64,000 nucleotides of DNA from Anastatus disparis (GCA_017163975.1 JAFFSR010000242.1:3063001-3127000), one strand, 5' to 3'. Positions 52,497-64,000 are shown, counted from the first letter of the stretch. Notes: a model not told the origin generated them from the sequence alone. Numbers and translations are program-made.

Positions 52497-54409
52497 TGTT
52501 AAGTGACACCATTCTCGCCTCCTAATTTTTTTTTATTTATCTATTAACTCTTAAAATTATTCTTTTAATTTATTACAATGATGAGGAGAAATGGGTCTTA
52601 AAAGCATCAAGGCCAATTTCTTTTCACGCTGTTATCAATTTTCCAAGAAGCCAAGCTCGATCGTTGACGGGAGCCTTTGCTTCGTCTCCACTCTTTCTCT
52701 ACTTCGTTGAGTTGAAGTGGGGACTTAGCGTCGGTTCCCATGCATAAGACGGGTAAGAGCAACGGAGAGAGAGAACTACCTTTCTCTGTCTTCGCGCTCT
52801 CCCCCACAACAATTAAAACGTTTGAAGCTGGCTTGACGAAAGATTGTCAAGCGAAGAAAAATTTTCTCGAGAGAGACGCGCGCGACCAGGCCTAAGGGCA
52901 GTACGTGTAGGCTGCAGCCCGCGAGGCTGCAGCTGCAACTTCAAATTTCCACCTTGTCACTGTGTAGCTTTTAATTAAAAAAATTAACGACACAAATTCC
53001 GTGGACAACGACCCGAGTTGTCATACACGTGGATTGAAGTGCACCGGTGGTGTAGATATACCGACAAATAAGAAAAGGGAAGCAGATAATCAGAGGCCAA
53101 TGCAGCCAGAGCAGGCATGGGAGACCAGGAGAGCCGGCAATGCTGCTCCGCCGGCCACCCTTGTCATCAGCAGATAAGTTATTTTATAAAATTATTATAA
53201 TAATTTTATACAAAATTGCATAGATAATAAAAGGAAATCAGCGCACCTTGCGTTAGAAAATTTTCGCGGGTTGACCATAAATTATTTGTAAAGATTTTTA
53301 GAATGTACTTTTGATGAATTCATATAAGTGAAAAATTTTATTTAAGTATGTAACTTTATTAGAGATATATTGTGGGAGTTTTGCAAGTAATTGTTACTCA
53401 AGTGGATTTATTAAACTAATAAAGAATGTCAGACATATTTCAATTTTATATCACTGACCTTTATTATAAGAACGACGTAAGCTGTTATGATTCGGAGCTC
53501 GGAGATAGGATTATATAGTTAGAGGCCGTCGATAAAATTAAATAATTTTCTTCTTTTTTAGTTATCTAAAAAAATATTTTTTTAATGTACTTCATAACAA
53601 TTAATAAATATGCCACAGAAATAAGTTGCTTGGACAGACATTGAACAGAATTAGACGTTAAAGTAATAATTATTTTAAAAACTACATATCTTTATGAAAA
53701 TTCAAATGAATAGAAAAACAAATCAATCCTTTTCATAATAACACTCATAACTGATTTTTATAAGGTATACTTTAACTTTGAGTAAAATTTGGTACGATTG
53801 GGTATTTTCATATAAATTATGTGTCCGTACTTTAGTGTATACATCATGTATATTAGGCAGTTAATTGCATACGAAAATCGAGTTTAGCACGTTCAATTAA
53901 AAAATCTTAAATTTAAATAAAAACGTCTGGAGTAAGTAATTTTTACATGAGTATCCTCCGTTATTGGAATTAAGTAATTATTTTTGGTACTTAGAAACGG
54001 TGTAAAAATAAATTGTACATTGTCTTTTAAGATAACACAATGCTCGTCAAATATATGTATTTAAACATTAAGTTGAGTTCCGCGCATTGAATTGAAAAAA
54101 AAAACAAAAATAATATGTAATTCTTATGCGCATCACATTAGAGGAAAAAAATAAAAACTTTTCGTATTCTATTCTTTGAAAATTTATTTATGTCACATGA
54201 TTAGAAAAACCTTTGTGACTCAATCATTCCTTTAACTTAGAGTTATTATTGTGATCGGAGTGTTTATTTTATGACATTTTCGTATAGATCAGGCCGAATA
54301 TACTCCTTAGATAAAAGCTCTCAACTCCGGAAGGTGAAAATAAAATTAAATGTATGAAGGACGGGGTTTTCGTGAGAGATACAACTCTTTAGAAAAACCC
54401 GTCCTAACA
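52497..54409 (+). repeat. 3' LTR (1,913 bp)
   Basis: Same TG...CA ends and the same internal order as the 5' LTR. The two extra bases are in A/T runs near 53,551-53,580. Confidence 0.97.
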
Positions 54410-54414
54410 GTCAA
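54410..54414. other. Target site duplication, right (GTCAA)
   Basis: Matches 22,365-22,369. Confidence 0.95.
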
Positions 54415-55255
54415 AATAAGATTTTGTTCTGACAAAAACCATAATAGAAAATTACCTATGCGATCATTTAAAAAATAGTCCGTAGATTTGTACTTATATA
54501 TTTTGGTCCAGCAACTTTGCTTAATTAATTATAAACAAATTAAAGCAAAAAATGCGTTTTTTTTGTTTTTTAATTATAAAACAAAAACTACTTGAAGAAT
54601 TATTATGGGTCAATGAAAAAGCTGTATAGAATTGAATTATCAATAGAACGAGAGGTCAAACGATACGATCGGTGTATTAAAAAAGAGAAAAATTCTGAAA
54701 GACTGGCAAATTTTTATATATTGTTTTAAATTTACAAATCTGTTGTTTATGAATATTAAGGGCTGAAAATTAGCACAATATTAGATAATTATATCTACTT
54801 TCAACATGCCAAAGGCGGATACTATAGGATATTTAGTTTCTGTGCAATTGTAACTTCAATTTTTTTTCAGTATTATTTCCTGCTTTATATTATAAAGAAT
54901 GTCGTACATACATTTTTAAAACGGTTTTAAAGCAATATACTATCAAACATATGTTTCAAGTTTTCATTAAAATTGTGTAAAAAATAATTGTAAATTAAAA
55001 TTGTGCAAAAAGTGCAAACGGAGGAGAAACGATATAAATATACTAGCGCGCGGCGTTAGGCGTTAAATTTTTTAACTGGGTATTTTTTGACGATTAATGC
55101 ACCTACTTTAAAACGTTTATTAATAAGGGTTTTTTTATCCGAGGAATCTGATTTTTTATTAAGATTTCATGAATGATAAAATCTAAAGCTATTTCACAGA
55201 TTTTGAAATTTTATTAAGACCAGGCCGGAGTAGAATCTGTTACTGACCGAGTAAC
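54415..55255. other. AT-rich spacer, no gene seen
   Basis: The first bases continue the pre-insertion tRNA-like locus (minus-strand 5' flank). Nothing coding. Confidence 0.5.
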
Positions 55256-55575
55256 AATTGAGTTTTTTGTTATTTACTCAAGTATTGATCGGTGTATCTT
55301 AAAATTAAAGGTTGAGCGCAATAGATATTATTATTATGAACATCTATGCACAAGAAAAAAAAATTCTGCCGCTTTGTTTTTGAGAAAAGTAAAGAACGCC
55401 GAAATAAAAGTTTATGTTATTATAATACTTTGGCATTCCTTATTTTTCTCATAAACAAAGCGGTAGATTTTTTTTTCTTGTGCATAAATGTTTGTAATAA
55501 TAACATTTATTGCGCTTCACCTTCTATTTGCAGATACACCGATTAATACTTAAGTAAATAACAAAAATCTCAATT
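55256..55575. repeat. 320-bp foldback element
   Basis: Arms of about 135 bp: CAATTGAGTTTTTTGTTATT at the left pairs with the right end, and GATCGGTGTATCT, GTTGAGCGCAATA and GCACAAGAAAAAAAA recur inverted. The 66- and 63-codon frames inside are products of the palindrome. Confidence 0.85.
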
Positions 55576-55896
55576 AGACAAGGACAGCGAATCCAGCCTG
55601 CTCTTAACATTTGAAGCATATATAGTGTATGTAAATGAATATATGTAACTCGCCAATACTTTGCCTCCCTTAGTCTGTAATATACTATTGCATATTTATA
55701 TATATATATACACATTTTATAACAAAATATAAGGGTAGGAATACAGAAGAATAGAAGTTGTATGCCGTACAGGCTGAAAGAAGTTGAGATATATAGATAA
55801 AATTCAAAAAATTGCCAAAATCATGTTTTTTTAAAACTAAAAGCAACAAAAAAATTTTTTTAAAAATTTAAAAAATCATTTATTTTTTAATAAATC

Positions 55897-56085
55897 GTAG
55901 AGGTCGGTGGCATAGTGGCTAAAAGCGCGGGATTCGTATTCTCGTTGGCACGAGATCGTTTCCCTGACTCTGGTCGCTATTTTCATTGGCTCTTACGTGG
56001 ATTGATAAAACGTTAAATAATATGAACACTGTGTTGTTTTAAATGTGAATTTTTAAATGGAAAGGGCAGTAATGCCTGTTCATTT
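55897..56085 (+). repeat. tRNA-derived SINE, copy B
   Basis: Same family as 12,531-12,722: GGTGGCATAGTGGCTAAAAGC A box, CGAGATCGTTTCCC B-box region, CTGGTCGCTATTTT body and GGGCAGTAATGCC near the tail. Confidence 0.85.
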
Positions 56086-58190
56086 TGTAAAAAAATTTTT
56101 TTTTATTTATTAGTTATTTGTTAATATAAGAATGTTATAATATTTTATTCAATTTTTAAGCTATTTTATTAGAAATTTTGTTAATTTTTTTCTGCTTTAG
56201 AATGATAAAGTGAAATGAGATTGTGAAAAATTTTATTTTATATTATTGGTCGATAACATTGGTTAATGCAAAAAAAAGAAAAGGGTTGAATGTCCTTAAC
56301 ATCCTCGTGTAAGTTTCATCCGTTCCTGGATTATCTCGACATCATTTTGTCTCTATTGATAGAACTATAAAATACCTTTTGTTTATTTATGTTATTAATG
56401 GTGTCTCTCAATCTTCATATAATAACTCGAAGATCTATTAATAAACTAATCATTTGAAATGGAAAAAAATAAAGGTTTGTTTCTGGAGAATTATCATTAC
56501 AGCATTAAAGAAGTTAGAGGCGATGTAATGTGAGTAAATATAATAAATTATGTTATATTATTAGAAAATCAATAATGTAACCTAGACTATATACAATTAA
56601 AAAGCAGTATGAAATTAGAGCATTTATAGAAAAAAGTATTATCTTTGTATTGCATATATTAATGTGACTCTTAAGTTAAATAATTTATTCTTTTATAAAA
56701 ATGTAAGGAGTGATTAATAGTCGACTTTTTATTTGATCTGTGATGGGGACAAAAAGGTTAATGTTAGCATTTTATTTTATACAGACAGAGAGTTAGCTTT
56801 ATAAAATAGGTCGTTGCTAAATGCACAACAAATAAGTAACAAATTATTTGTATAACTATAAAAATAAAAAAATATAAGTAGATAACCTGAAAATATAATC
56901 TTTAAAATTTGGGCAGACGTTTTTTTTATCAAGTTCAAAAGTTGATAAAAAAAAATTTTACAATAAAATTTACAAAATCAGGAGAGGGAGTGAGGAGAAA
57001 AGTCAATTATTTCAATAAGTTGTATAAAAATCAAGGGTAGATAATGGGAAAATTTTATCAATGAAATACAAAAAAGATTATATTTTGTTGAACATATAGC
57101 AGTGCCCTATAAAATAACCTTTAAAAATAGGTTATATTTCCATAGAACCAAGTTTTAAATATTATTTTATAAAGCTAACTAATGTCTGTCCATGTAACAG
57201 CTCCCTGATCTAGTCTATTCATAAAACCATCATTTATTGATTAGTTTTAATTCTTTTATGTTTAATTTGTATTTTTATTAATCAGTATAAATTATTCATA
57301 TATGATTAATATATAATCTTGAATAATTATATTCATTGTAATAAATTAGTGTCTATATTTCATTTTATTAAATAAAAATATATTAAGATAACAAGACAGC
57401 GGCCCACAGGGCCGCTCTAACTCGCACCTTGATCCTTGCAGAGCTGAGCGAAGCGAATCTGAATGACCCATTAAGCTTCGCATACATATATTCTAAAAAA
57501 GCCTCATAATGGTCTTATTTTGCTATATTATCATAATATAACATATTTTTAAGGTTTAAATTTTTTGCGATGTCGAAAAGATAAGGTACTTCCGTGTAGC
57601 GGTCGTGTCTAAAAAGAGTCTTAGAGCAGGCCGAATATATCTGTCCATTTCTAATCAAAGAATTTATTTTTTTTAAGAGCTAATAATTTTAGCAAAAAAT
57701 AAAGAGAAGCCTGATATAACTGACTACTAATTTTTAGGTATTTTAATTCCGCAAGCACGCGATTCAAGTACTTCATTCCCGCTAAATAAAAGTTTATAAA
57801 TTGTAATAATTTCCCGTAAAATTTGTGAAAAAATTAGGCCGTTGTGAAACTTACGACAGATACCTAAAAATAACACAAGTCGTAAAAATAATTAAAAAAG
57901 GTAAAAATAATAGTAAATGTCGTAAAAAACATTAAAAAACCTTAAAATATAATAAATTTTATTTAACATTTTTATAAAAACGCAAAATATTGAAGACGAA
58001 AAAAAAATCTCTCGTAAACTGTCGTATAATTGAATAAAAATATGAAGATAGGCAATACAAAACGATATTTCATGTCGTTCGACAATGCTGATAGATGGCG
58101 ATGCATGAGAAACAAGGAATAGGACTGATTCTAATAAAAAATTATATTATAATTACTTGAAATAAAACAAAAAAAATAATGAAAATAGAT
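56086..58190. other. AT-rich spacer, no gene seen
   Basis: Only low-complexity frames. A small GC-rich hairpin AGCGGCCCACAGGGCCGCT at 57,395-57,413 is the one sharp structure. Confidence 0.5.
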
Positions 58191-58278
58191 TTTTTGCCAT
58201 ACCCTGGCCAAAAGCACCACTTCTACTCCCGGCTCAAAATCGACGAAGTGGTACTTTTGGCCCGGGTATGACAAAAAA
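58191..58278. repeat. Foldback element
   Basis: TTTTTGCCATACCCTGGCCA and the inverted GGCCCGGGTATGACAAAAA, with GCACCACTTC/GAAGTGGTAC inner arms. Confidence 0.9.
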
Positions 58279-58391
58279 TAGCATGTTCACCACGGGAGTT
58301 ACGTTTGTCACCCTCGCCTTCGGCTCAGGTGACAATTACGTACGATTTAAGACATTTTTTAAATTAACTCCCTAGGTGAATAATATACTAT
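58279..58391. repeat. Foldback element with GCCTTCGGCTC apex
   Basis: TTCACCACGGGAGTTA and TAACTCCCTAGGTGAA ends, TTGTCACC/GGTGACAA inner arms. It is the inverted relative of the insertions at 15,578 and 16,917 and abuts the foldback at 58,191-58,278. Confidence 0.85.
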
Positions 58392-58975
58392 TCATTCAGG
58401 TTTTTTATTTAAAGTCTACATGGATATCAACAAAATTGTCATAACCACAATTAAAACACTTAAATCGAAGTATGCTACTACATATATTATACATAAAGTA
58501 AACTCTATTACGTTTATTCCTAATATTCTTAATAAGGCAATAACGTTGGTCTACATTAACGCAATATATATCATTACAAATTTTAGAAATTTTCGTGATA
58601 CAATAATCATAAATAAAACCTTTTTTTTAAAGAATATTACAAATAAAATCACAAACAAAATAGATCATAAGAAAAAGATAGAAAATTAGACTTTAGAATA
58701 GGAACAATTTTTGGATCATTTATATATTCTATTTGGGCTTCTATAACGAAATCAGATTTTAAAGAATGAATCTTATTTAAATATGGCTTTGATACAAATG
58801 AAAATATTAAAATTTTTCTGATATTACATTTATTAAAAGGTAATTGCGACAGCTTAAACTTTAATTTTAAAATTCTTTTTGGGTCAGACATTTTTGCCAA
58901 GTAAATCTATCTAAAATTTCTATTTCTATCGTAAACTTTCCAATCAATAAAAACAGCTGTAAAATAATAGTATAT
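58392..58975. other. AT-rich stretch, no supported gene
   Basis: An 89-codon plus frame and an 83-codon minus frame occur, both dominated by Ile/Asn/Lys as expected by chance at this base composition. No motif was recognised. Confidence 0.5.
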
Positions 58976-59093
58976 TACGCAACGAGTGCGTAAAATATGT
59001 GATTATCGCACGAGTCGGTTTTGTCGCCCGAGCGTAGCGAGGGCGACAAATGAGACGAGTGCGATGATCACTTTACGCATTAGTTGCGTATAT
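58976..59093. repeat. Foldback element (ACGCAAC-end variant)
   Basis: TATTACGCAACGAGTGCGTA and the inverted TTACGCATTAGTTGCGTATA; the centre is TCGCCCGAGCGTAGCGAGGG. Same architecture as the ATGCAAC family. Confidence 0.85.
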
Positions 59094-59716
59094 TATTTTT
59101 TCTAACAAGTGCGCAAAATTCTAAGAATGACAAACTTGCGTCTGTGATATCATGCACAATCTTGCTCGAAGGCTATCAAGATTGTAAGAGGTAGCCGAGC
59201 TCGGGGCGCAGGACAGGGTCCAGGGGCGGAGGGGGCGAAGCCCCTGTCGGGGGGTTCGGGGGGGCAGCGCCCCCCCGCCTCCAAAAAAATTAATAATATT
59301 TCTAATTCAAAAATACAATTAATAAAACAATTAAATTAAAATTCCATGAAAATATATTATTAAAATAATAAATAAGAATCCCTCCCCCTCTTTAAAACAA
59401 TAAATAAGAAATTATTTTAATAATTAATTCTAAGATTAATCAACAAGAGAGTTCACGTACCGCAAAAAAAATTGTACATAGCACTTTGAAAGAGCACCAC
59501 AAGAGCTTTTAAATGAGATGTATAAATGTCTGTTATCATGTATAGTTCCTGACATATAACACTTTAAAAATTAAAAAAATTTTTTAGATGAAATCATTTT
59601 ACGCACGCTCAAATCATTTTACGCACGCTAAACATATGCGTCTCATAATATGATATTTTATGTACGCAAATGAGTACATGAAATCGAATTTTGCGCACGC
59701 CGTTAGAAAAAATAAT
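59092..59716. mobile_element. 625-bp TIR element with GC-rich core
   Basis: Inverted ends ATTATTTTTTCTAAC...GTGCGCAAAATTC, about 30 bp. The word AAATCATTTTACGCACGCT is doubled near the right end. At 59,198-59,283 lies an almost pure G/C block with nested palindromes (GGGGCGAAGCCCC; GGGGGGCAGCGCCCCCC) that is quite unlike its surroundings. No coding frame. Superfamily unknown. Confidence 0.75.
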
Positions 59717-60574
59717 TTAATATAAATTTTATAATAATACTTTCCGATAGTATAGTGAGTTATATAACTATAAAAAATTAGTGCGATTGATATGCCTGAG
59801 AATACAATTGCAAAATATTTATAATTTATCGCACTTATATAGAAAAATATAATAAAAACAAAATTGATGTGGATAAGGTTAGATTCTTGCTTTGGTAAAA
59901 CAAATTATAAACATAACCAATAATAAATAAATAAAAAAAAACAGTAAGATTCAAATGAAAATATTTAAAATTTCATATTTAATTTACAATCTAAAGAAGG
60001 GAAGGAAAAATAAAGTCCCAAAATAAAAACCAGTATAAATAAAATAAAAAATAAAGAAAAATAAAATTATTTACATTAATTTTAAATATTGTAATTAAAA
60101 ATTAGTGAAACGGAAAAAAAAATAACATAAAAAGAAAACAATACAAATAATATTAATAACAACAATTTATTAATATGTACAAATTAATTACAATTGAAAG
60201 GACAATTCAAACAAGATTCACACGGGATGGATTTACTATATTTTTTATCTATTCTTTGGGATGACTAATATTTAAGTCGCGTTTGCATACATAGCACATC
60301 CATCGTACTTTTTCCTTATTTAAATTTATTTAAGAAAATAAAAATTCAAAGGCATTATTTTTAATGAAAGGCTTAAATATTTTAATGTCAACTTAAATCA
60401 TTAAAAAAAGAACAAGGAATTTTTCTCATTTTGATATCACTTAATGATATCTTTGATTTATCAAATTGAAATGATTTAATAGAATCAACATATACAAACC
60501 AACTAAACATAGTTGCTGCTTGCTCTAAATGATTTTGATCGTCAAACTTTTTTAAATTATTATTAATAGGTTAT
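59717..60574. other. AT-rich spacer, no gene seen
   Basis: No frames of note. Confidence 0.5.
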
Positions 60575-62856
60575 TTAATAGATAAGCCAGACATTAAAAA
60601 CCCTTCCTTTACTTTTGCCAATTGGATTACATCGCTTTAGAACAAATATTTTATAATGATCTTCATTTTCAATAACATTATTAATTGAAATAGGACAATC
60701 ATTTGGATATAAATTTGCATCAACATTGTCAACAATAAGAATATCAACATTGTCGATAAACTTGGCTTTACAACATTCATTAGATGAAGAGGCTTGCTCA
60801 ATAGTTGAAGATGACTTAACATGTTCATAAAATAATTTTTTGTCCATCTTTCGAGGACGAGATTTTCATCAAACGAAGATAAAGACTTTAATTACCTAAT
60901 TTTGAATATGTGACGACATGATAATCCCATTGATTTAAATGTAGTGCATGGGCACGTTACTGGGGTAGCCACATATTTTAATATTCCAGTAATAGATAAA
61001 ATTGTCAAAACATTATCATAAAGATAAGAATAATTTGTAACCATTTCAGTCTTCTCAATTTCTTTTTCAATAAAATTAAAGGAATATCATGTCAAAATGT
61101 CAAGATATAATTTTAAATCGATGGATAATAAATAAGCTGGAACTTTTGAAAAATTAAGAAGAGCTTTATGATTTATTTCATTTTGATGAACATCGATAAT
61201 GAAATCAAGCAATTGTTTGACAAAATCAGCCAAAAAGTTAAAAAGTTAAAGCTTTCACAAAATTTTTTAATTTTACCATTTAAATTTTCGTGCCTATTAT
61301 TCGTAAAATTTAAAAAATTACAGTGAGTCATGAAGCATCTAACCCAATCTTTATAAATATTGTTCCAATTTTAATTAAAATAATTTAATACTTTATTTGG
61401 AGGAACATTACAAAAATCTTTATAAGGTTGATTATACTTCTCAAGACTAGAAGAATGCATCATACTTTGAAGGATAATTAATAAATTTTCTTTGTTCTGA
61501 AGTAATACCCATTTTTCCCTTACTAATTTCCTGTATAGTTTTTATCTTTGTTTGCCATAAAAGATTTTATCCTATTACAAATTTCTGGATGATTGTCTTT
61601 TATACAATCAAAAAACTAAGATAAATTATCTTTGGTTTCTGACTCAACAATAACAACAAATCCAATCCCTGTAGAACCATTACCATTAAAAACATTTAAA
61701 AGTTTAACTGGAAAATTGAGATGTAATAATTTATATGTAAAATCGAATATACAAAATTCAGGCTAATTTCATAATGTAGAAATCCATTCAGGCAAAGCAA
61801 AAAAAGCATCCAACTCATTAGATTCATTAATTTTTAATTCATATTTAGCACCTACAAAAATTAAAATATATAAGATAATATTGAAAAATAAAGTAATTTA
61901 AAAAATATAAATAAAAGTAATTTAAAATACAGTAGTTTAAATAATTTAAATTATAAAAATAACTAACCATATTTATTTAAAACATCTATAACTGCTCAGA
62001 TATTATCTCCAAGACATTCTTTAATTACAGTAGGGTAGAGTCCGGTTACTGTGCCTGAACTTAATTCTGTGCTTTCCATTTGAAATACATGTAAAGCACA
62101 GAATTAGGTTTAGGCACAGTAACCGGGACTCATACCCTAGCCTTTACATTAAATAAATCACGTAAAATCCTTTGCGTTTCATCTTTATGTACATCAGCAA
62201 TCAATCTCAATTTACTACCACTTTTGATTTTCTATTCTGAGAAAGTAGTTTACTACATTTTTTCTAAAAAATTATTTAAAAATTATTTAAATAAAATAAT
62301 GAATTTTAAAATAATAAAATAAGAACAACTAACAGATATAATATCATGTTTATCATGTTCCACAACATTACTTAATATCACCATCTTTAATAGATAAAGA
62401 GATAAAGAGAAGGGTAATACAGAGTAAAATATCATATTTCATGTAAAAATATAGAGTAAACAGACTATTATTTGAAATATATATTGTAAAAAAATAAATG
62501 TAATATATATAATAAATAAACTAAGTTTTACTTTTTTCAATTTCAAGTCCTTATGTTCTTGATAATTGGCGTGAATACAACAATATTTCAAATATCTACT
62601 AGATATATCAGGATTACAATTAACTCTTGCAGCATCACTTAAAGAACTTAAAGGTTTATTATCACGTCTGCGATAATTGTTTCCAGATTCACGTTGATAA
62701 TCAGAAATAAGTTTAACAACTTGAGAATCAGAATAAAAACGTTTTATTAAAATATTTTAAAAATCAAATTTAGAAAGATTACATTTTATTTTCATTCTTA
62801 ATAAATTTTTTAAGACTTTTAGGTGAAAATTCTTCAATACTATCATCAATAGACAT
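60575..62856 (-). pseudogene. Decayed MULE/ZSWIM-like transposase-derived gene
   Basis: Minus strand. ATG at 62,856 starts MSIDDSIEEFSPKSL. At about 62,560-62,750 the frame reads ISDYQRESGNNYRRRD and LKYCCIHANYQEH, like the N-terminal domain of ZSWIM1/3-type proteins. At 61,570-61,770 FDFTYKLLHLNFPVKLLNVF and GIGFVVIVESETKDN resemble the MULE transposase core. A GT-AG intron lies at about 61,852-61,968. CPCTTFKSMGLSCRHIF at 60,908-60,965 is a SWIM zinc finger (C-X-C...C-X-H). The last 90 codons (60,575-60,847) are intact and polar. Several stops (for example two near 61,765), frame changes and a hairpin insertion at 62,031-62,140 show it is dead. Confidence 0.7.
62031..62140. repeat. Hairpin insertion in the pseudogene
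   Basis: TAGGGTAGAGTCCGGTTACT and the inverted AGTAACCGGGACTCATACCCTA, with AATTCTGTGCTTT inner arms, about 50-bp arms. It interrupts the ZSWIM-like frame. Confidence 0.9.
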
Positions 62857-63218
62857 TTAAATAAATAATTAAAAGATTAAATATAAACTATGATATACTT
62901 ATTATATAATTCTTATTTTTTTAAATGAAAGCTGAGTAATTATTTTCATCGGGACATCAGGAAATAGTAAAAAAGAAGAAAAACGAAATTTAAAAAATAC
63001 AAGACGCGAATATAGTAACGAATAAAGGGAACATGGGATGAAACAGAACAAACATAGATTATAAATTGTCATAGAAAAACATAGTGTATAAATCATCTGT
63101 CGTAAGTTTAACATTTCTCAAAAAATTATGAAATAAATTTTAAAAAATAATAAATTTATATAAATATTCATAGTTTAAAAAATTATATTATTATATTTTC
63201 AAAGTAATTTATATAAAA

Positions 63219-63342
63219 TAGTATATATGATACAACTGTTTAAAATGGCGTATTTTGACACGGCAGAGTTATCGACCGAGTGAAACGAGGTCGATATCGC
63301 CGTGACAGAATATGCCATTTCAAACACCAGTATCATATACTA
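63219..63342. repeat. Foldback element
   Basis: TAGTATATATGATAC and inverted GTATCATATACTA ends, inner AATGGCGTATTTTGACACGG arms, apex TCGACCGAGTGAAACGAGGTC. It shares the GAG-GAAACGAGG-type apex of the other foldbacks. Confidence 0.9.
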
Positions 63343-63413
63343 TTTTGTAGCTCGTGTGTATGAAATTCGCCATCCAATCATGAATATTTAAGATGCATAA
63401 ATAAAAAGAATTT

Positions 63414-63630
63414 TATGTAAAAATAAGTTATAATTCAATTGATAAACAAAACTATATTTTAAATTACTAAACAGAAGTAGATTTTCAAATAATAATCATA
63501 AATATTGATAATGATTTTTTAATAATAATGACGAATATTTCATAAACAAAAGCGAGTTCTATGTAAAAATAAGTTATAATTCAATTAATAAACAAAACTG
63601 TGTTTTGAATTATTTAACAGAACTAGGTTC
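63414..63630. repeat. Direct repeat, about 60 bp, two copies
   Basis: ATGTAAAAATAAGTTATAAT followed by TCAATTGATAAACAAAACT occurs at 63,415 and at about 63,561 with minor changes. Confidence 0.85.
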
Positions 63631-64000
63631 TTAAGAATGAAATAATAATAGATATTATTGAATGTGAATTTCACCAATCAACCTATTTTCATATTCAAAA
63701 ATGTATTCTATTCCAAAAATTTGCGCAGTATCATCACAGTAAAGACTGTATCATTACGGACATTCAAACTGTATTGTGATGATGAGGTTAAGTTTGTGTT
63801 AGTGGTTTTATACTGTTAGTTCTAGAGTATACGCAACATAGCAGCTGAATACATACACATACTATATATACGTATAGTATGGTTCTATTCTAAAGAATTT
63901 AAAAAATCTCGCTATTATTTGCTCATTCTAAAAATTGAAATATAGTAATCGTACAATATAGTATTAAAATGCGCGCGCACTACGCACTACTATATATAAT
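63631..64000. other. AT-rich spacer, no gene seen
   Basis: Short inverted words around ATCATCACAGTA/TATTGTGATGATG at 63,730-63,785. Nothing coding. Confidence 0.5.

Larger units (their letters stand above)
22370..54409 (+). mobile_element. 32-kb Gypsy/Ty3 errantivirus-like LTR element with env and accessory ORFs
   Basis: Order: 5' LTR, tRNA-Lys primer site, 17.4-kb leader/intron, gag, protease, RT, RNase H, spacer with AT hook, integrase, baculovirus-F-like env, RRM/zinc-finger ORF, small basic ORF, polypurine tract, 3' LTR, 5-bp target duplication. The gene order and env type are those of errantiviruses, which are normally 7-9 kb; this one is about four times larger, nearly all from the leader. 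Three small LTR differences point to a recent insertion. Several single-base frame breaks in pol and env would prevent simple translation of this copy if they are real. The coding section (41.9-51.7 kb) is visibly richer in G+C than the rest of the element. Confidence 0.95.

Noticed and set aside
55346..55715. Two frames in the 320-bp foldback
   Set aside because: Their content is the inverted arms.
58420..58900. 89- and 83-codon frames on opposite strands
   Set aside because: Ile/Asn/Lys-dominated, no motif, expected by chance at this base composition.
60637..60828. 63-codon minus frame
   Set aside because: Alternative frame of the C-terminal section of the ZSWIM-like pseudogene.

Overview
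The window looks like AT-rich nuclear DNA of an arthropod, most likely an insect and plausibly a parasitoid wasp. The support is GT-AG introns, very AT-rich spacers full of foldback elements, tRNA-derived SINEs, a MYB/SANT-like gene of a type common in insects, and a Gypsy/Ty3 element with a baculovirus-F-like envelope. The species cannot be fixed from sequence alone. No bacterial operons, rRNA genes or CRISPR arrays are visible.

Left part (1-22,369). A 334-bp perfect GA microsatellite and several small inverted repeats precede a 4.2-kb array of degenerate GGCTNN hexamers (about 3,780-7,990) that resembles telomere-variant repeats and yields only artefactual Leu/Arg/Gly ORFs. From about 21.4 kb down to 10.5 kb on the minus strand I can read a spliced gene: an N-terminal MYB/SANT-like DNA-binding domain over two exons, then a chain of 45-54-nt phase-1 micro-exons, then a basic/acidic helical last exon. 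A 1.34-kb genomic segment carrying two micro-exon types is tandemly repeated, so the linker grows in frame. A 1,438-bp DNA transposon with an 8-bp target duplication sits in one intron.

Centre (22,370-54,409). One 32,040-bp LTR retrotransposon / endogenous errantivirus-like element occupies half the window. Its LTRs are 1,911 and 1,913 bp and nearly identical, it has a 5-bp target duplication (GTCAA), and its primer-binding site matches the 3' end of tRNA-Lys(CUU) over 18 nt. A 17.4-kb non-coding leader is bounded by a strong splice donor just after the primer-binding site and a strong acceptor just before gag. Then follow gag, protease, RT/RNase H, a long AT-hook-bearing spacer, integrase, env, an RRM plus double-zinc-finger ORF, a small basic ORF, a polypurine tract and the 3' LTR. 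Good splice acceptors stand 16-17 nt before the env and RRM start codons and 3 nt before the small ORF, which suggests one leader donor feeding several subgenomic mRNAs. pol and env are broken by single-base frame changes although the LTRs say the insertion is recent. The leader also holds an exact R-U5-primer-site copy followed by 35 A residues, a second TATA/initiator promoter, a 170-nt hairpin and remnants of related elements.

Right part (54,410-64,000). This holds foldback elements, a second SINE copy, a 625-bp TIR element with a GC-rich core, and a decayed minus-strand MULE/ZSWIM-like transposase-derived gene (60.6-62.9 kb) with a recognisable SWIM zinc finger, one GT-AG intron, internal stops and a hairpin insertion. 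The rest is AT-rich DNA in which I see no gene.
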